Shown here: one piece after another, positions 33,492-46,262 of the stretch
How the letters are laid out: every line of letters starts with the position of its first letter
Position numbering within the stretch: the stretch's first letter is position 1
DNA from: Botryotinia globosa
Taxonomy: Eukaryota; Ascomycota; Leotiomycetes; Helotiales; Sclerotiniaceae
Direction: 5' to 3'
Length of the DNA: 64,000 nt
Assembly: GCA_014898425.1 (NCBI GenBank)
Contig: RCSZ01000010.1
Coordinates: forward strand, 62,001 to 126,000
Made by a program: the position numbers and the translations under genes
The notes under the pieces: model-generated
What the model saw: only the letters and a program-made list of their open reading frames with translations
What the model was told of the DNA's origin: nothing
Databases searched by the model: none

Positions 33492-36400
33492 ATGGCGGGT
33501 CAATTCGTCTTGCTGCCTGACCAGATGGCTGCACTTTACGGTCAAGGAGGCCGCAGCCACAACTCTGAAATCGACTTTAACAACGAGAGCTCCTCATGTA
33601 GTCGAGTTTGGGTATGTTTCCCCTACAGTCTTCTTCACCTCGTCTGCCCTCCAATTTAAATGAATATTACTGACGCAAATTCAAGGACCCTGTAAATGCA
33701 AGATTTGAAGCTTGCTTTATACCATTCATAGCCGGTATTCCAGCAGCCATCAGTGCCTTAATCATCCTTGGATTTCTCACACGATTAATACCATTCCCGC
33801 GTTTATTGCCATCATGGCTTCATCCATTCATAAAGGAGCCAGAGGAGAAATCTGGAGAGTTTGAAAGCAGGCGCCAACGGCACGTGTTCACGCCCATGAC
33901 AAAATATTTATTGGCTGTCTCAATTTTCGGTACATTATTACAGTCATCATTAATATTTTACCATAACTTGTACCAAAATCAAAACTTTCATATGATGGTG
34001 ATAATATTTCCCACAATAGCATGGACAGTTGCTTGTCTCCTCATTGCCATCACTCAACCTGCGAAAACACCAAAATCTTTGCTTTTTCTCTACATCAGCA
34101 TTTTCATTTCACAGTACTTCGTTTTGCTTGATAGATACTCGAATTTGAACATGCAGGACGGATCCTTGGCTCTTTCTTGGTTGGCTTCAATTGCAGCGAT
34201 CATTATCATTCTGCAAATGCCCATGCGTGATCCATTCCTCGGTAATGATCGAATCAGTCCAGCATTTAGTTCACCGAGCGAATCTCTTCGAAGTCCAGAG
34301 GACAATCTTACTCTATGGCAATTCATGAGCGTTTCTTGGATGTCGCCTCTCATGTCGATAGGGAAAGCTCAACAGCTGAACGAGGACAACGTCTGGAGTC
34401 TCGGCTACGAATTTCAACATAGAGTACTACATGAGAAATTTAGAGATACAAATGGCTCAGTGCTAAAAAGACTTATAGATGTCACAGGGATTGATCTTGC
34501 TATACTTGGTTGTTTGGGAATTTACAAATCGGTTGCAGGTAAGCATTTTATACATTCTTGGTGCCATGAAAATAGGAACCTGATAGCTAACGTTCTTGAA
34601 GATATTGCTGCACCTTTGCTACTGCAAAAAATACTCGCAAGTATGGAAAATCAACTCGCTCCAAAGCAAGCCACATTGACTTACTCTCTGATTGCCCTTG
34701 TCATCCGCCTAATGTCTGCTCAATGCGACGTTTTTTCAACCTGGTATGGTAGACGTTCTTATGAGAGATCTCGAGGAGTACTCATTACAATGCTCTTCGA
34801 GAAATCGTTGTCAAGAAAAACGATTAGCGTCAGCACAAAGCCCAAGGAAGACGAGCAGGCCAACGGTTACACCAACAGTCAAACCAATGGAAGTAATGGA
34901 ACCGCTGGAACCAATGATATTCCTCTTCACAACTCAGCAAAAGATACCATACTTCCATGGTGGAAGAAGGGCTTGAAAATTATTGCAAACCCCTTTACAT
35001 CATGTTTTGGTTCGCGATCCAAGGAACTCAAGAAGCCAAAAGAACCAGCCACGATGGGAAAGATCCTGAATTTGATGAGGTTGGATTGCTTTTCTAACAT
35101 CTTAAATGCTCGCTAACAATTGCCATAGGGGAGATGCTTATGAAGTTGCGCAACGGTGAGGGAATTTTTTCAAGATCACTATCTTTCCATGCTAATACGT
35201 GATGCAGATTTTGGGACTTTGCTGATTTTGTTACTCAACCACTTGGGTTGGTTCTTTCCATTATTGCTGTCTGGAAGCTTCTCGGGTGGCCCTGTTTTGT
35301 TGGGGTGATAGCCGTGTTCATAGGTCAAGCTCTTAATGTTTTAGTTTTGAAAGCTCTTTTGTATTATGAAAGACAACGAAGAACTGCCTCTGATACCAAA
35401 CTTCATAAAATAACACAGCTAGTTGAATCAATCAGGTATGTGACTTGATTAGTTTCGGCAATACTGCTAGTTTCACCTAAAGTCTGGCTGGCTGTACGAA
35501 CTAAATTTTTGATAGGCACTTGCGTTGGTATGGATGGCAAGATATTTGGTTAGGCCGTATTATGGAAGCAAGAAAAGACGAACTATGGCTACGTGTCATA
35601 ACAAGGGCTTGGGGTATCCTCTTGTCATTTGTTTACATGTTTTCAAGTGGAATGTTTCCTGTGGTGGCTTTCTGGGCCTATTGCGTCTGGGCAGGTCAGC
35701 CATTACGTGTTGATGTAGCCTTTCCTGCTCTCCAACTTTTTCAAATGCTTCAAATGGGATTGCAGACTGTTCCAGATCTTGTAACCACTCTGCTCAACGC
35801 TCGAATTGCAATGGGACGTATCGAAGACTTCATGAAAGAGCCTGATAAAGCAGAGGTAGAGACAAATCAACAGACGAATGGCCGACTTGAAATGAATGAT
35901 GCGACATTCGCTTGGCCTGGAGCTACGGTCCCTGTATTAAGGAACATGACTCTTTCATTTCCAAGTGGATTATCGCTTATATATGGAGAAGTAGCTTCTG
36001 GAAAGACGGCTTTATTACAGGCTCTGCTTGGTGAGCTTGATCATCTTAATGGTGTATACAGCCCTGTCAATGAGGTAGTAGGTTATTGTGCACAAACACC
36101 GTGGCTACAGAGCATGAGTATAAGAGATAACATCTTGTTCTCTGCTCCATATCAAGAAGTCCGATACAAACAAGTATTAGATGCTTGCGCTTTGGTACCG
36201 GATATGGTGAACTTTAAGAATGGCGATTTATCCTTGATTGGAGAAAACGGAATTGGACTATCTGGTGGACAAAGGGCCCGTGTCGCATTGGCGCGGGCGA
36301 TATATTCCAATGCAAAAATCTTGTTCCTTGATGACCCTCTTTCTGCACTTGACCACCACACAGCTGAGTCAGTTGTAAGGAAATGTTTGACGGGTTCGCT

Positions 36401-38387
36401 GGCAGAGGGAAGAACTATTATACTGGTGACTCATCGCACGGAGTTATGTCAAGGAATAGCACAACAGATTATCAGATTGACAGACGGGACAGCAGAGGTG
36501 TTTGATCCCGACTCCATTTCATCTGAATTGCTACATACAGTAAATTCGTCGAATTCTGTGGTGGAAGAGCAAAAGGAAGATGAAGATCAAATAGATTCAG
36601 CAATACCCGAGAAATTCATGGAAGATGAACATCGAGAGCAAGGTGGTATTAGAGCTTCGGTCTATTGGGAATATATCAAAGCAGGAAAGCTGAGGTATTG
36701 GGCTTTAATCCTAGTGATAATGACTGCTTTTCGTCTAATTGATATCGCCGAAACGTGGTTTCTCAAATCTTGGGGAGAAGCATACGAAGGACCACGAAAA
36801 CCATCCAGAGATCCTTTAAGTCGACTCCCTTCCCCAGAAACCAACATTCAACCATGGCTACTTGGATTCTTTCTCCTTGCTTTGGCTCAGTCTATTACCT
36901 GGGTATTTTTTCAGGCTTCTGCACAACTGATGGTCTATACCGCTGGTAAAAGCATCTTCGAAAGGGTCATGACCAGAGTGGTCCATGCTACATTCCGTTT
37001 CTACGATGTAACACCAGTAGGGCGTTTGATGAATCGAATGACATCAGATATCAGTGTCATTGATGGAAATCTAAGTTCTCACTTTACATCATTTGCATTC
37101 TTGATGATCATGTGGTTTACATCTATTCTGGTTATTGGGTCTCTTACGCCAACCTTCTTAGGGTTTGCAATAGTACTCGTCATCACGATTGTGTTAATAT
37201 ACATGCGATTTTTACCTACATCTCAAAGTTTGCGCCGTCTGGAAATGGTCTCTCTGACTCCGTTGATATCAAACTTTGGTCTCCTCACTGAGGGGCTCGG
37301 TACTATACGTGCATTTTGCGCAGAACGTCGTTTCCAGGATCGGGTGATTGAAGTGACAGATATATTCCAAAAGATGGATCACTTCTATTGGTCATTACAA
37401 GCATGGCTCGCGTTCCGATTCAACATACTTTCTGCTGTATCAACATTTCTTATGACAGTCATAGCCGTTTACCAAGATTTATCACCTGGTCTTACAGCCT
37501 TCGTTCTTTCAGCCGCAGGCCGATTCGTATCATCAACGAAAGGATTATGCCAATCTTACGGTCAACTACAAATGGAGTTCGTTTCAGTAGAACGTGTAGT
37601 AGAACTTCTACATCTCGATCAAGAATCTCCTGGCGACATGGATCCACCAGCTTACTGGCCCCGTCTAGGTGGCGACATAATTTTCGAGGATGTCAGCATC
37701 AAGTACGCCCCTCATCTCGAACCGTCACTGAAGAACATCTCCTTGACCATCAAAGGCGGCTCAACTACTGCGCTAATCGGTCGCACTGGCAGTGGAAAAT
37801 CCACACTAGCTCTCTCTCTCCTCGCAACAACATTACCAAATACAGGTCGCATTCTCATCGACGGTATCGACATCTCTCAAGTCAAAACTCAAGCTTTACG
37901 TAAGCGCATTACCTTTCTCGCTCAAGAACCTGTTTTATTTCCGGGCACTATGCGTACGAATCTTGATCCAATGGATGAATTCACCGATTTTGAATGCTCG
38001 TCCGTTCTTTCCAAAATCGCTGTACGACATAATTGGACACTCGATACAAATATTGATTCTAAAGGGAAAAATCTAAGCCAGGGTCAAAGACAATTGGTCG
38101 GGCTTGCGAGAGCGTTGTTGAGGAGAAGTTCGATCATTATCATGGATGAAGCGACAGCTAGTATTGACAAGGAAACGGCTGGAAAGATTCAGGAGCTTAT
38201 TAGAGAAGAGTTGAAACAAAGTACGGTGATTACTATTGCGCATCGGGTTGAAGCGGTTAGGGGAGTAGATTGGTGTGTGGTGCTTGAGAAGGGTGCAGTG
38301 AAAGAATTTGGCGAGGCCGGTAGAGTTGGTAAGATGGATGAGGAGCAGATTGATACTCCCTCTGAGGATAGGAGTGGAGAAGAATAG
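33492..38387 (+). CDS. ABCC (MRP-type) full ABC transporter
   Basis: Six exons: 33492..33611, 33686..34538, 34602..35079, 35129..35155, 35208..35435 and 35516..38387. They give 1,525 residues, with a 27-base micro-exon (GDAYEVAQR). The layout is an N-terminal membrane region, TMD1, NBD1, TMD2, NBD2. NBD1 has a Walker A GEVASGKT (about 725), signature LSGGQ (about 816), and Walker B ILFLDDPLSALD with Asp in place of the catalytic Glu. NBD2 has GRTGSGKST (about 1323), LSQGQRQ (about 1421) and IIIMDEATASID. One degenerate plus one canonical ATP site is typical of ABCC proteins. Fungal relatives export drugs, toxins or conjugates at the plasma or vacuolar membrane; the substrate cannot be told from sequence. 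The intron 34539..34601 is 63 bases, in frame and stop-free, so retention would insert 21 residues (see findings). It appears intact. Confidence 0.93.
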
Positions 38388-39733
38388 ATATTTGCAAATC
38401 TCAGTTGGAGAATCCGGGTTGATTGAACATATCAGAATTGCGTTGAAAATTTCGAAATAGTGCGTTGGAAACGAAAAGGTGTTGGCTCTCCACTTGTGTA
38501 TGCGTTCTATCTTATGAAGATAGCTCAGCTTGCGTATGAGACACAGCGAAGTGAGTTATCGATTTATCGGGAAGTATATCACGCAGCTGCGGTGGAAAAT
38601 TGGAAGGATATGCTTTATTAGACCTGCACTCGGGTACATCTAGATCAATAATTCTAGATATAAGTAATAGGATAGTGAGTTATAGAACCATTTTATACAT
38701 AACAACCAGTATAATGAAAGAACTGCAATCATGCGCATGACTGCTCATGCTATCAATAATATCAATGAGATAAATATATATCTCGGACCGCAAAATCATC
38801 GAATCTTGCTTGTAGGTGTCGTCAAACTTGAACTCTAGAGTAAAAAACACCACCACTCCAGTGCAAAAATTTGAGCAACGGAACAATTTCGGAGATAGAA
38901 ATTTCCTATTTTTCAGCTCGTCACATGATTTAGATAGGCAACACTTTTCATCAGAGAGTTTTGAGCATTTGTGCACACTCTTGTACTCTCTCGATTGAGT
39001 GAGAAGAATTGTGTTCCAGCTGTAGAGATAGAAGGTGTTTTGGAGTGAGGATGATATTGAGGGGGTTCAGACTTTGAATCAGAACATGTCACATGACAAT
39101 CCGCTTTTGGCAGTTCTCTTTAGGAATCTTACGTGTCCGCTGTATTGCATTTAACGCGAACATCAATTTGTACATCATGGTTCGGAGTTTCACCGATCAA
39201 AGAAATAAGATAAGTATTGATCCATAAGTATGAAGTTGAAAATTGGCAATTGGGAGAAGCTGTATACGGTTTACCGTTATCAAATGGATTGATTTGGATT
39301 GCATTCCAATATGTTTGAGTTGATCTTTTGCTCTATATTACCAGAAAATGGAATGCACATCTCCAACGCATCCGCAGTCTCCTCGAAAAGATTCCTAACT
39401 ATCCAGCAATCTCAAAGCTGGCAAGATCGTGGAAAGTTCCATGTTCGTGTTTATGATATTGTCCTTCACAAAGGTGAGCATGGTTCGGTCTGGAAATTCG
39501 TTTGGTAACTTACGTGGAGTTTCATACCCATTCTTCAGGCAGGTTCATAACTTACGACTTTTAGGATCTCTCATGCATACCATATCAATTTCATTCTCTC
39601 CATTCCATATCCAATTCCCTGAGCTTCGAATTGAGCTTCGTTCCTCCAAGCTCCAGTCATTCCATCCGCGGTCCCAAATCCCAGACGCCATTCCCCCCCC
39701 CCAAGATCGATGAACAAATACTCAACTCGAGCT
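38388..39733. other. Intergenic, no gene seen
   Basis: 3' flank of the ABC transporter and about 1.3 kb of AT-rich DNA. There are open frames near 39299-39713 (+) but no coding support. A C8-9 run lies near 39695. Confidence 0.45.
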
Positions 39734-40282
39734 TTACGCACTCCCGCTAACCTTGATCTCCACCGATTGTCTCTGATCTAGAGTTGAAGAATGTCCCGCC
39801 CCAACTCTCTCCATCGGATTCTCCATTCCATCTTTAACACAAGAACCACTACTCGAGCTCATAGTCGATCCATAAACCGATCCTGTATCATCCCCATTTC
39901 GATGTCCTGCAGTATGTAGAGACATTCTGATTGCTTCCTGCTTCTCCGCCGCCGGAGTATATAATTCAATATATATACTTGAACGCGCGGGCATCGTGTT
40001 TGTATTTTCGAATTCAACGCAAGTGAGAATAGATGGTATATCAAAATGATCTATAATCACGAATCAAAAGTTTGAAACAATGGTTATAGTTTCTTTATAT
40101 ATATCGCTCTGAAGAAAACATACATCAGAGGGCCGAACCCGACCTCGTATTTTCACCCGCAACACTCTTATCATTCTTCTGAAAGAAGTTTCTCTCGTCA
40201 GAGATGGAGCTCGCTCCACTTTCCTTACATACTAGGTATTGGAATTTGGTAAAATCAATATCCACATATCCAAGCCGTAAGC
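39734..40282 (-). other. Candidate exons of an unrecognised minus-strand gene
   Basis: Two stretches read like protein and can be joined in phase: 40157..40282 (LGYVDIDFTKFQYLVCKES, then NFFQKNDK) and 39734..40050 (FDIPSILTCVEFENTN, YIELYTPAAEKQEAIRMSLH, ending SVEIKVSGSA). The intron 40051..40156 would use a weak GTGAAA donor and a TTATAG acceptor. The upstream exon could begin near 40440 (MHTSHEMIAPTIMQQ), but the obvious join there would need a 31-base intron, which is too short. I do not recognise a family. Treat this as a coding candidate only. Confidence 0.25.
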
Positions 40283-41357
40283 CTGCAGTGATATGACCAA
40301 GTTATCGTCTCACCGTCGAGGCAAGAAATATTTTCTTCCGTGCCGCAACGCATTTTCTGCTGGGAGGGGAAATGTAAGCAGTATGCATGCATACATTTAT
40401 TCGTTTCAGATTTTTGTTGCATGATTGTCGGTGCAATCATTTCATGAGATGTATGCATGAGGATTTTAACATTCCGGAAGTTTGATGTTGTGATTTGATT
40501 GAGTTTTTGATGTTCCTCGACCAATTGGCGATTTGGAAGATGAAATATTAGAGTTTGTCATGGGGAGTGAACTAAACCGAAGTGTCGGTGAGAATAAGAT
40601 TGACCATGAGATCATATTACACAAACTCTCATCCGCGTAATTCCCCTCACCTCTAGTCTCTACTCCAGGATATCTAGTCGCAAACCATACACCGCAAAGA
40701 ATCATAGTGGATATCTTCAACTCAGCACCTACCAATCAACACTCAACAATCATCAATCAAAACCAAAGTCCGCGTTCCATACAAAATCACCATCATCCTC
40801 GTTATTTTTCCCAGGCCAAAAATTTCATCTCATCTCATCTCATCTCATCTCATCCTCCCCACTCTATCTTATATCTTATGTAATACGCAAAGCAAAGCAA
40901 ACAACACAGTAGAGTACAGTATATGCACACAATCACATCACATCAGATCTCATATCTCACATACCATGCCCTCACCTCCCATCTATTTGTTCGTTCATCC
41001 CGATCCCCAATATCCGCTACGATATTTTGTTTGTAAAGCTTGGCGGAATATCATACGTCAGATAGAACTTACAAGGCTGACATAAGGTCAACTTGACCTC
41101 CTACCTACTGTATTCAATTCCGATCTATACGATATAATCAGCTCTCCACAGATCACTCATACATACATATACACACTCTCTCATAACATTGTATTAAATT
41201 CATATAATCACATACGCATATAACACAATCCCATCTCATACAGCTCTTTTCTACTCTACTCTCCGTATACATACATCCTTACCTCCCCACTCCCTCTCCC
41301 TCTCCCAATTTCTAGGTACCTCAACAATCGGGCCAAAAACCACATAGCAAAATCGTA

Positions 41358-41391
<34 letters not shown>

Positions 41392-42532
41392 TAGTAAGCA
41401 GCCAGCCAAGCCAAGCCAGATATCTAGCATGATTCTTCGAGAAAATTTCATTCGGGGGCCATCTTATTCTATTCTATTCTTGTTAATTTTTGTGGTGGGG
41501 AGGAGAGAATGGGATGGGGTGTGTACTAGATAGGTAGTAATGTATATATATATATATTACATCGAGGTATCAATTATTGTATTACTCATCTACTTAGGTA
41601 CTCACTTACCTACTTATCTACTCACTCACTCATTATACAAACAAAAAAAGAGATCAGAAACCCCTCACCCCTCTCCCCTCTTTCCTCTCTCAAATCCCAA
41701 ATCCCAAATCCCAAATCCCAAATATTCAATTTTTATTCTGATTTTTCTCCATAATCAATTTATCAATTAATTAATTAATTCATCCATCTAGATTCAAAGA
41801 AGCATATAAAAAAATATATATAAAAAACAAAGCAGGAAATTTTACACTACATTCAACTTCCAGAGCTTAATTTTTCCACACCTTTAGCTCCAATCGTTTA
41901 CTATTTACTCCCTCGTTCTTATTCTTGAGCTACACCTCTATCTCTACTCTGTTTCTGCTTCTGTTTCTCTATATTTCTACTATTTATTCTTCATGTATTT
42001 ATTCTTCATGTATTTATTCTTCATGTATTTATTCTTCACTTTACATTTCTACTCTCTCCTTTCTTACCAGTTTTCATTTCCCAGTTTTCATTTCCCAGTT
42101 TTCATTTCCTAGTTTTCATTTTCTAGTTTTCATTTCCCTTCCCTTCTCTTCCCTCCCTTATCAAATCTCAATTCTAATATCAATACAAATCTCGGTTATA
42201 ATATCATTTCAATATCTATATAAATATCTACTTAATATTCTAAGAAATCTATCTATCTATCTATCTATCTAGGTATCTAGATATAGTAAGATCGATCTGA
42301 TTCGGGTTGGGTTGGATGAGGTTGGGTGAGGTGAGATTGAGTATATATATATATGCATGTATATATATTTAAATAGTTCCTTTGGTATGTATTCATAAAG
42401 AAATTGATTATCCTTTCTATACTACCCATGGACTTAGTATTTCATGTATCCATACACCTGCATATAGAAATCAATACGAAAATTGATTTATTCTATTATG
42501 CAAACATACATACATATATATCTATCCATCCA
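40283..42532. repeat. Simple-sequence-rich intergenic region
   Basis: No gene is supported. It holds a (tcatc)n run at 40825-40854, a caag/gcaa run near 41370-41395, and four copies of the 15-mer tatttattcttcatg at 41981-42040. Also present are five copies of a 14-mer (ttttcatttcccag-like) at 42071-42140 and a (tatc)n run near 42249-42271. The plus strand is strongly pyrimidine-biased. Such a run between genes may reflect long leaders or heterochromatin-like spacer. Confidence 0.7.
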
Positions 42533-44211
42533 TCATGTACTCCTCAACCTCGACTCTCCACTTCCCATTCCCGTCCTCTCGACCGAAAATTCAAAAAGGC
42601 CCACCCCCGCCCCCTCCTTCCCCATCATACGTTCCTCCCACTCCTCCTCGCCCTCTCCCTCCTTTCCGAGATCCCCGGGCAACTCTCTCAATTCACCTTG
42701 AACCTTCCAACTACCCGTCATGCCTACTTGCTCCCAAACTTCTCCCCACAATCTAACCCACGAATCCGCATCATGGAGCCATCTCCCCTGTTCCCCCGTT
42801 CCACCTCCCTGTTTCCCCACCATGCACCCGACGAACAGGGCACCTTCGGTATTTTTCAGGAGTTTGACTATATTAGCGCAAACGAGGAGTTGTTGATCCC
42901 AGGTGAAGAGATGCATGAAGAGAGAAGCGTGGATGATGGAGAAGGAATGGATGTGGTTTCTGAAAGTGAGAGTGAAGAAATTGGGATCGAGGATGTTAGC
43001 TGGGAGGAGAGTGAAGGATTGAGATGGAGATTGGGAATGGGGTGGAGAGGCATCGAGAAAGATTTTGTAGGAAGATTTCAAAAAGGAGGCGTTGTAATCT
43101 GTGCCGTAGAGTTGGGAGGGGGGAATACGGGCATGATGGGCAAGAGAACGCAGTCTAGATTGTGTTAGCTTAGGTTTTGTGATGGGTGTATATCTCAGTA
43201 TCGATATGAATATAACTTGGGGGCGAAAAGGAACGATTGGAGAAGAAGGATTGGAGTAGTAAGTGAGTATGAGAAGAAGGATTGGAGTAACAAGTGAGTA
43301 TGAGAAGAAGGATTGGAGTAACAAGTGAGTATGAGAAGAAGGATTGGAGTAACAAGTGAGTATGAGAAGAAGGATTGGAGTAACAAGTGAGTATGAGAAG
43401 AAGGATTGGAGTAACAAGTGAGTATGAGAAGAAGAGATGAGGTGAGAGATGATGGTTGAAACCCGAAATTATGATAGATGAACATACTCCTGAGCAACAC
43501 AACAACCGAGATCAAGAAAAAGAGGCGGTGGATTAGAAGGCGGAGGTGGTGTGGAGAGAATCTCAACGATGCGGGGATAGAGTGGGTGGGTCAATAGACG
43601 CAGGGTTAGGAAGGAAAAATTGCCGATGGAAGGGTAGGGGGTTTGATTCCAAAGGAGATCGCGCTATGTATAGAGATCCGGTGTCAGTGATTCAGACATT
43701 TTTTGTTTAAAATTCTAATCCTCATTTCTTCATGATTATTTTTTTCCCTCCTTTCTTTGGAGAAATGTCTCATTCTCTCAGTTGAAACCAAAATGACATG
43801 AAAGACATGAAAGAGAAAAAAAAGAGAAAACAAAGGAATGTGATGAATTGATAGGAAGATAATCCTAGAAATGTTACATACCATTTTATAAACATGCCCA
43901 TCTACTTCCTCGGGAGGTATGTGACTATAATTCTCCAACAACTCACGTGCTTCCGGACCTAGACGTTTTCCAATGGTGGTATGATACCATGGTTTCGACG
44001 TGGAATATTTATCGGATATAGGCGTTATCGTTGAAATTGAATTTGAAATTGAAATTATCTTTGATTTGGACGTGAATAAAGGAAGATGTGGAGATTTCGA
44101 GGCAGTTGTTGAAGGCGGTGGTGAAGGAGGAGGTGTACCAAAATCGAAATGTGAGGAAAGAGGGGAAAGAGGATCTTTCATCATGATTTCTTTGGTGTTT
44201 ACGATAGCCAT
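42533..44211 (-). CDS. Class I SAM-dependent methyltransferase, three exons
   Basis: Exons 43882..44211, 43488..43663 and 42533..43154 give 375 residues, with phases 0 and 2 matching. The start is MAIVNTKEIMMKDPLSPL, and a Pro/Ser-rich N-terminus is followed by GPEARELLENYSHIPPEEVD. The second exon carries NQTPYPSIGNFSFLTLRLL and motif I of the Rossmann fold, LFLDLGCCVAQE (about 157-168). The third exon has LYGTDYNASFL (the acidic motif II), ILDPNFFTLTF, a FSIIHASLFMHLFTWDQQ segment and LLKNTEGALFVGCMVG. The family is found in fungal secondary-metabolite clusters and elsewhere as a small-molecule methyltransferase, with substrates mostly unknown. Intron 2 (43155..43487, 333 bases, GTATGT..CTAG) is unusually long because it holds a minisatellite. 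A 254-codon frame on the opposite strand (42404-43168) is a shadow. No clustered biosynthetic genes are seen. Confidence 0.82.
43240..43425. repeat. 31-bp minisatellite, six tandem copies, inside an intron
   Basis: The six units are 31 bases each (start gagaagaaggattggagt, ending gtgagtat), beginning at 43240, 43271, 43302, 43333, 43364 and 43395. The first differs at three positions near its middle; the rest are identical as read. It fills over half of intron 2 of the methyltransferase gene (minus strand). 31 is not a multiple of three, and the array is spliced out. Copy number probably varies between strains. Confidence 0.9.
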
Positions 44212-45487
44212 GAGATGAGTATGTGTGATATGTGTGATATGTGTGATATGTGTGGTATGTGTGGTAGTATATGCGATATATATAACAAGAGAAAAGATCA
44301 AGAGGGTATATAAATGATATAAACTTGTATAAAAACATGAATATAAAAAACAAGGCGATTCAATCGATATGATTGATATATGATATATGATATATGATAT
44401 ATGATATATGATATATGATATATGATATGATGTGACCAGGTGATTCGGATAATGAATAAATCGACATCTCATGACCTCGTTGTAGATAAATTGGCGATAA
44501 AGATAGATCTACTGTACTGTACAAATGAAACAAAACTCCGGTGGTGGTAAGGACTGTCTATTCTTTTAGCTTAGGTAATTATTTTATTATTACACCTGCC
44601 TGCACGGCACTGCACGATTGATGAAAGAAAGCTTCACTCACCTCCAGCCCTACATGAGATGAGATGAGATGAGTCTGACAGTCAGAGAAAGATGTACCGA
44701 GTACCTGTTCTACATGGAACAAAATTCCTGCTATAATTATTCATTCGCCGCCCACGGAGTCGAAATGTTGTTAATGCTTGGTCAACGAATTTCTAATCAA
44801 TATTGGATACAATATTAGATACAATATTAGATACAATATTAGATACTGAAGCCTCACGACCCGTCTCGATATATGTGTTAGGCTTCATAAGAACTTGGAC
44901 ATTTAAACCACTGCGAGTCGATGGAAATGCTATGAAGATGCGTATAGTCACTTGTGCCGTCGCAAACATCCCATCCCTTGATTCCCTTTGCAATACATTA
45001 ATCGTGGAATTCATAGCCATTCAGACGACTCACGGCATGCAACTACAAGGACGCTGCATGTAGAGCTAACATCCAGCCGCAATCATGGGGATCCATCGTG
45101 TTGAAACGCATTCTCTTGGATGACATATGGTCATCATTATTCCTGATGCTTTTAAACTCCAAATCCATTTTTTCTTCGTACCTAGAATGTGCGAGCGTAT
45201 GTGGATATATAAATACACCAAAAGTATCAAAGGCAACAAGAATTTTGGAACTGTGAAAGCTGGGGGAGCTTGTTTTTTTTTGAAATTATATCATTGATCA
45301 TATCAATCCACATCACCAAGCTGCATATCGCGCAAAGTCTTGTGTCGGGAACGTCGTGGCATTGATTTACTTTTCCGTAGCTATTGCACATGATTTTCAT
45401 GCTGCTTTTCCAGTATTCATATGATCACAACCCTCCTGATCAGCATCCCGAAAACCACATGCACCCCTTGTACGATAAAGAACCCAT
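44212..45487. other. Methyltransferase upstream region and repeats, no gene
   Basis: Directly upstream of the methyltransferase ATG is a 9-bp repeat (gtgtgatat-like, five copies, 44222-44266). A (gatatat)n run lies at 44374-44428 and acaatattagat repeats at about 44805-44845. The remainder is the 3' flank of rps11. Short open frames at 44793-45063 lack support. Confidence 0.5.
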
Positions 45488-46262
45488 TTAGAATTTGCTG
45501 AAAGACTTAACAGCCTTGCCAGTTCGGGGAAGGACACGGAGAACATTGAAACGGACCTGTTAGGATTGTGTTAGTTAAATTTATCTTTTCTGCCGAGTGG
45601 AAATAAAGTATAATCCACCAAGAAAAATCTTGGTGTTTGCGCAATTGATTACGTACGGTCTTGCTCAATGGTCTGCATTGTCCAACTGTGACTTGATCAC
45701 CCTCCTCAACACGGAAAGCTGGGGAAACGTGGGCAGCGAGGTTCTTGTGTCTCTTCTCGTATCTGGCGTATTTTGGGATGAAGTGGAGGTATTCTCTGCG
45801 GATGATGAGGGTACGGTGCATCTTGGTGGAAACAACAGTTCCGGTCAAGATACGACCACGGATAGAAACGAGACCGGTGAATGGGCACTTCTTGTCTGTT
45901 GAGAATTTCTTGTTAGCATCGCGATCGATTTCGATTCAAATTTCGCCATTTTCCCCAAATATCATTTCATCACTCGAAACCCTCCATCTCCCATCTCGTA
46001 AAGATATGGTCCAGCCTTCAATTTCCCGTGTCGCGTAGTTTAATTCCATCTCGATTCCATTAACCCGTAGAAAATTCCACATACCGATGTAGCTTCCCTC
46101 AATGGCGGTCTTTGGGGTTCTGAATCCCAATCCAACGTCCTTGTGCCATCTGCGGCCACCCTTTCCAACCTTGCTGGACTTGGTCTTCGACTTAGAGTTA
46201 AGGAAGATGTGAGGTTGCTTTTGGAAAGCGCGCTCCGATTGTACGGTAAGTTCGGTGGCCAT
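45488..46262 (-). CDS. rps11: 40S ribosomal protein S11 (uS17)
   Basis: Exons 46085..46262, 45657..45895 and 45488..45556 give 161 residues, the usual length for this protein; introns have GTATGT and GTACGT donors and CAG acceptors. The start is [20 protein letters not shown]. Conserved uS17 segments are [18 protein letters not shown] (here [14 protein letters not shown]), [50 protein letters not shown] and [19 protein letters not shown]. It binds 18S rRNA in the small subunit. It has the intron-rich 5' half usual for fungal ribosomal protein genes. It is divergent from spc7 across 391 bases. Confidence 0.97.

Noticed and set aside
34602..35116. Reading through to the stop at 35116 as the end of a truncated transporter
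   Set aside because: A donor at 35080 and downstream exons continue the ABCC protein in phase with conserved NBDs.
40283..40422. An N-terminal exon joined by GTGAGA..CTGCAG
   Set aside because: The implied intron is only 31 bases, below a credible minimum for this genome.
42404..43168. A 254-codon plus-strand open frame
   Set aside because: It is antisense to the third exon of the methyltransferase, whose frame shows clear family motifs and correct splice phases.
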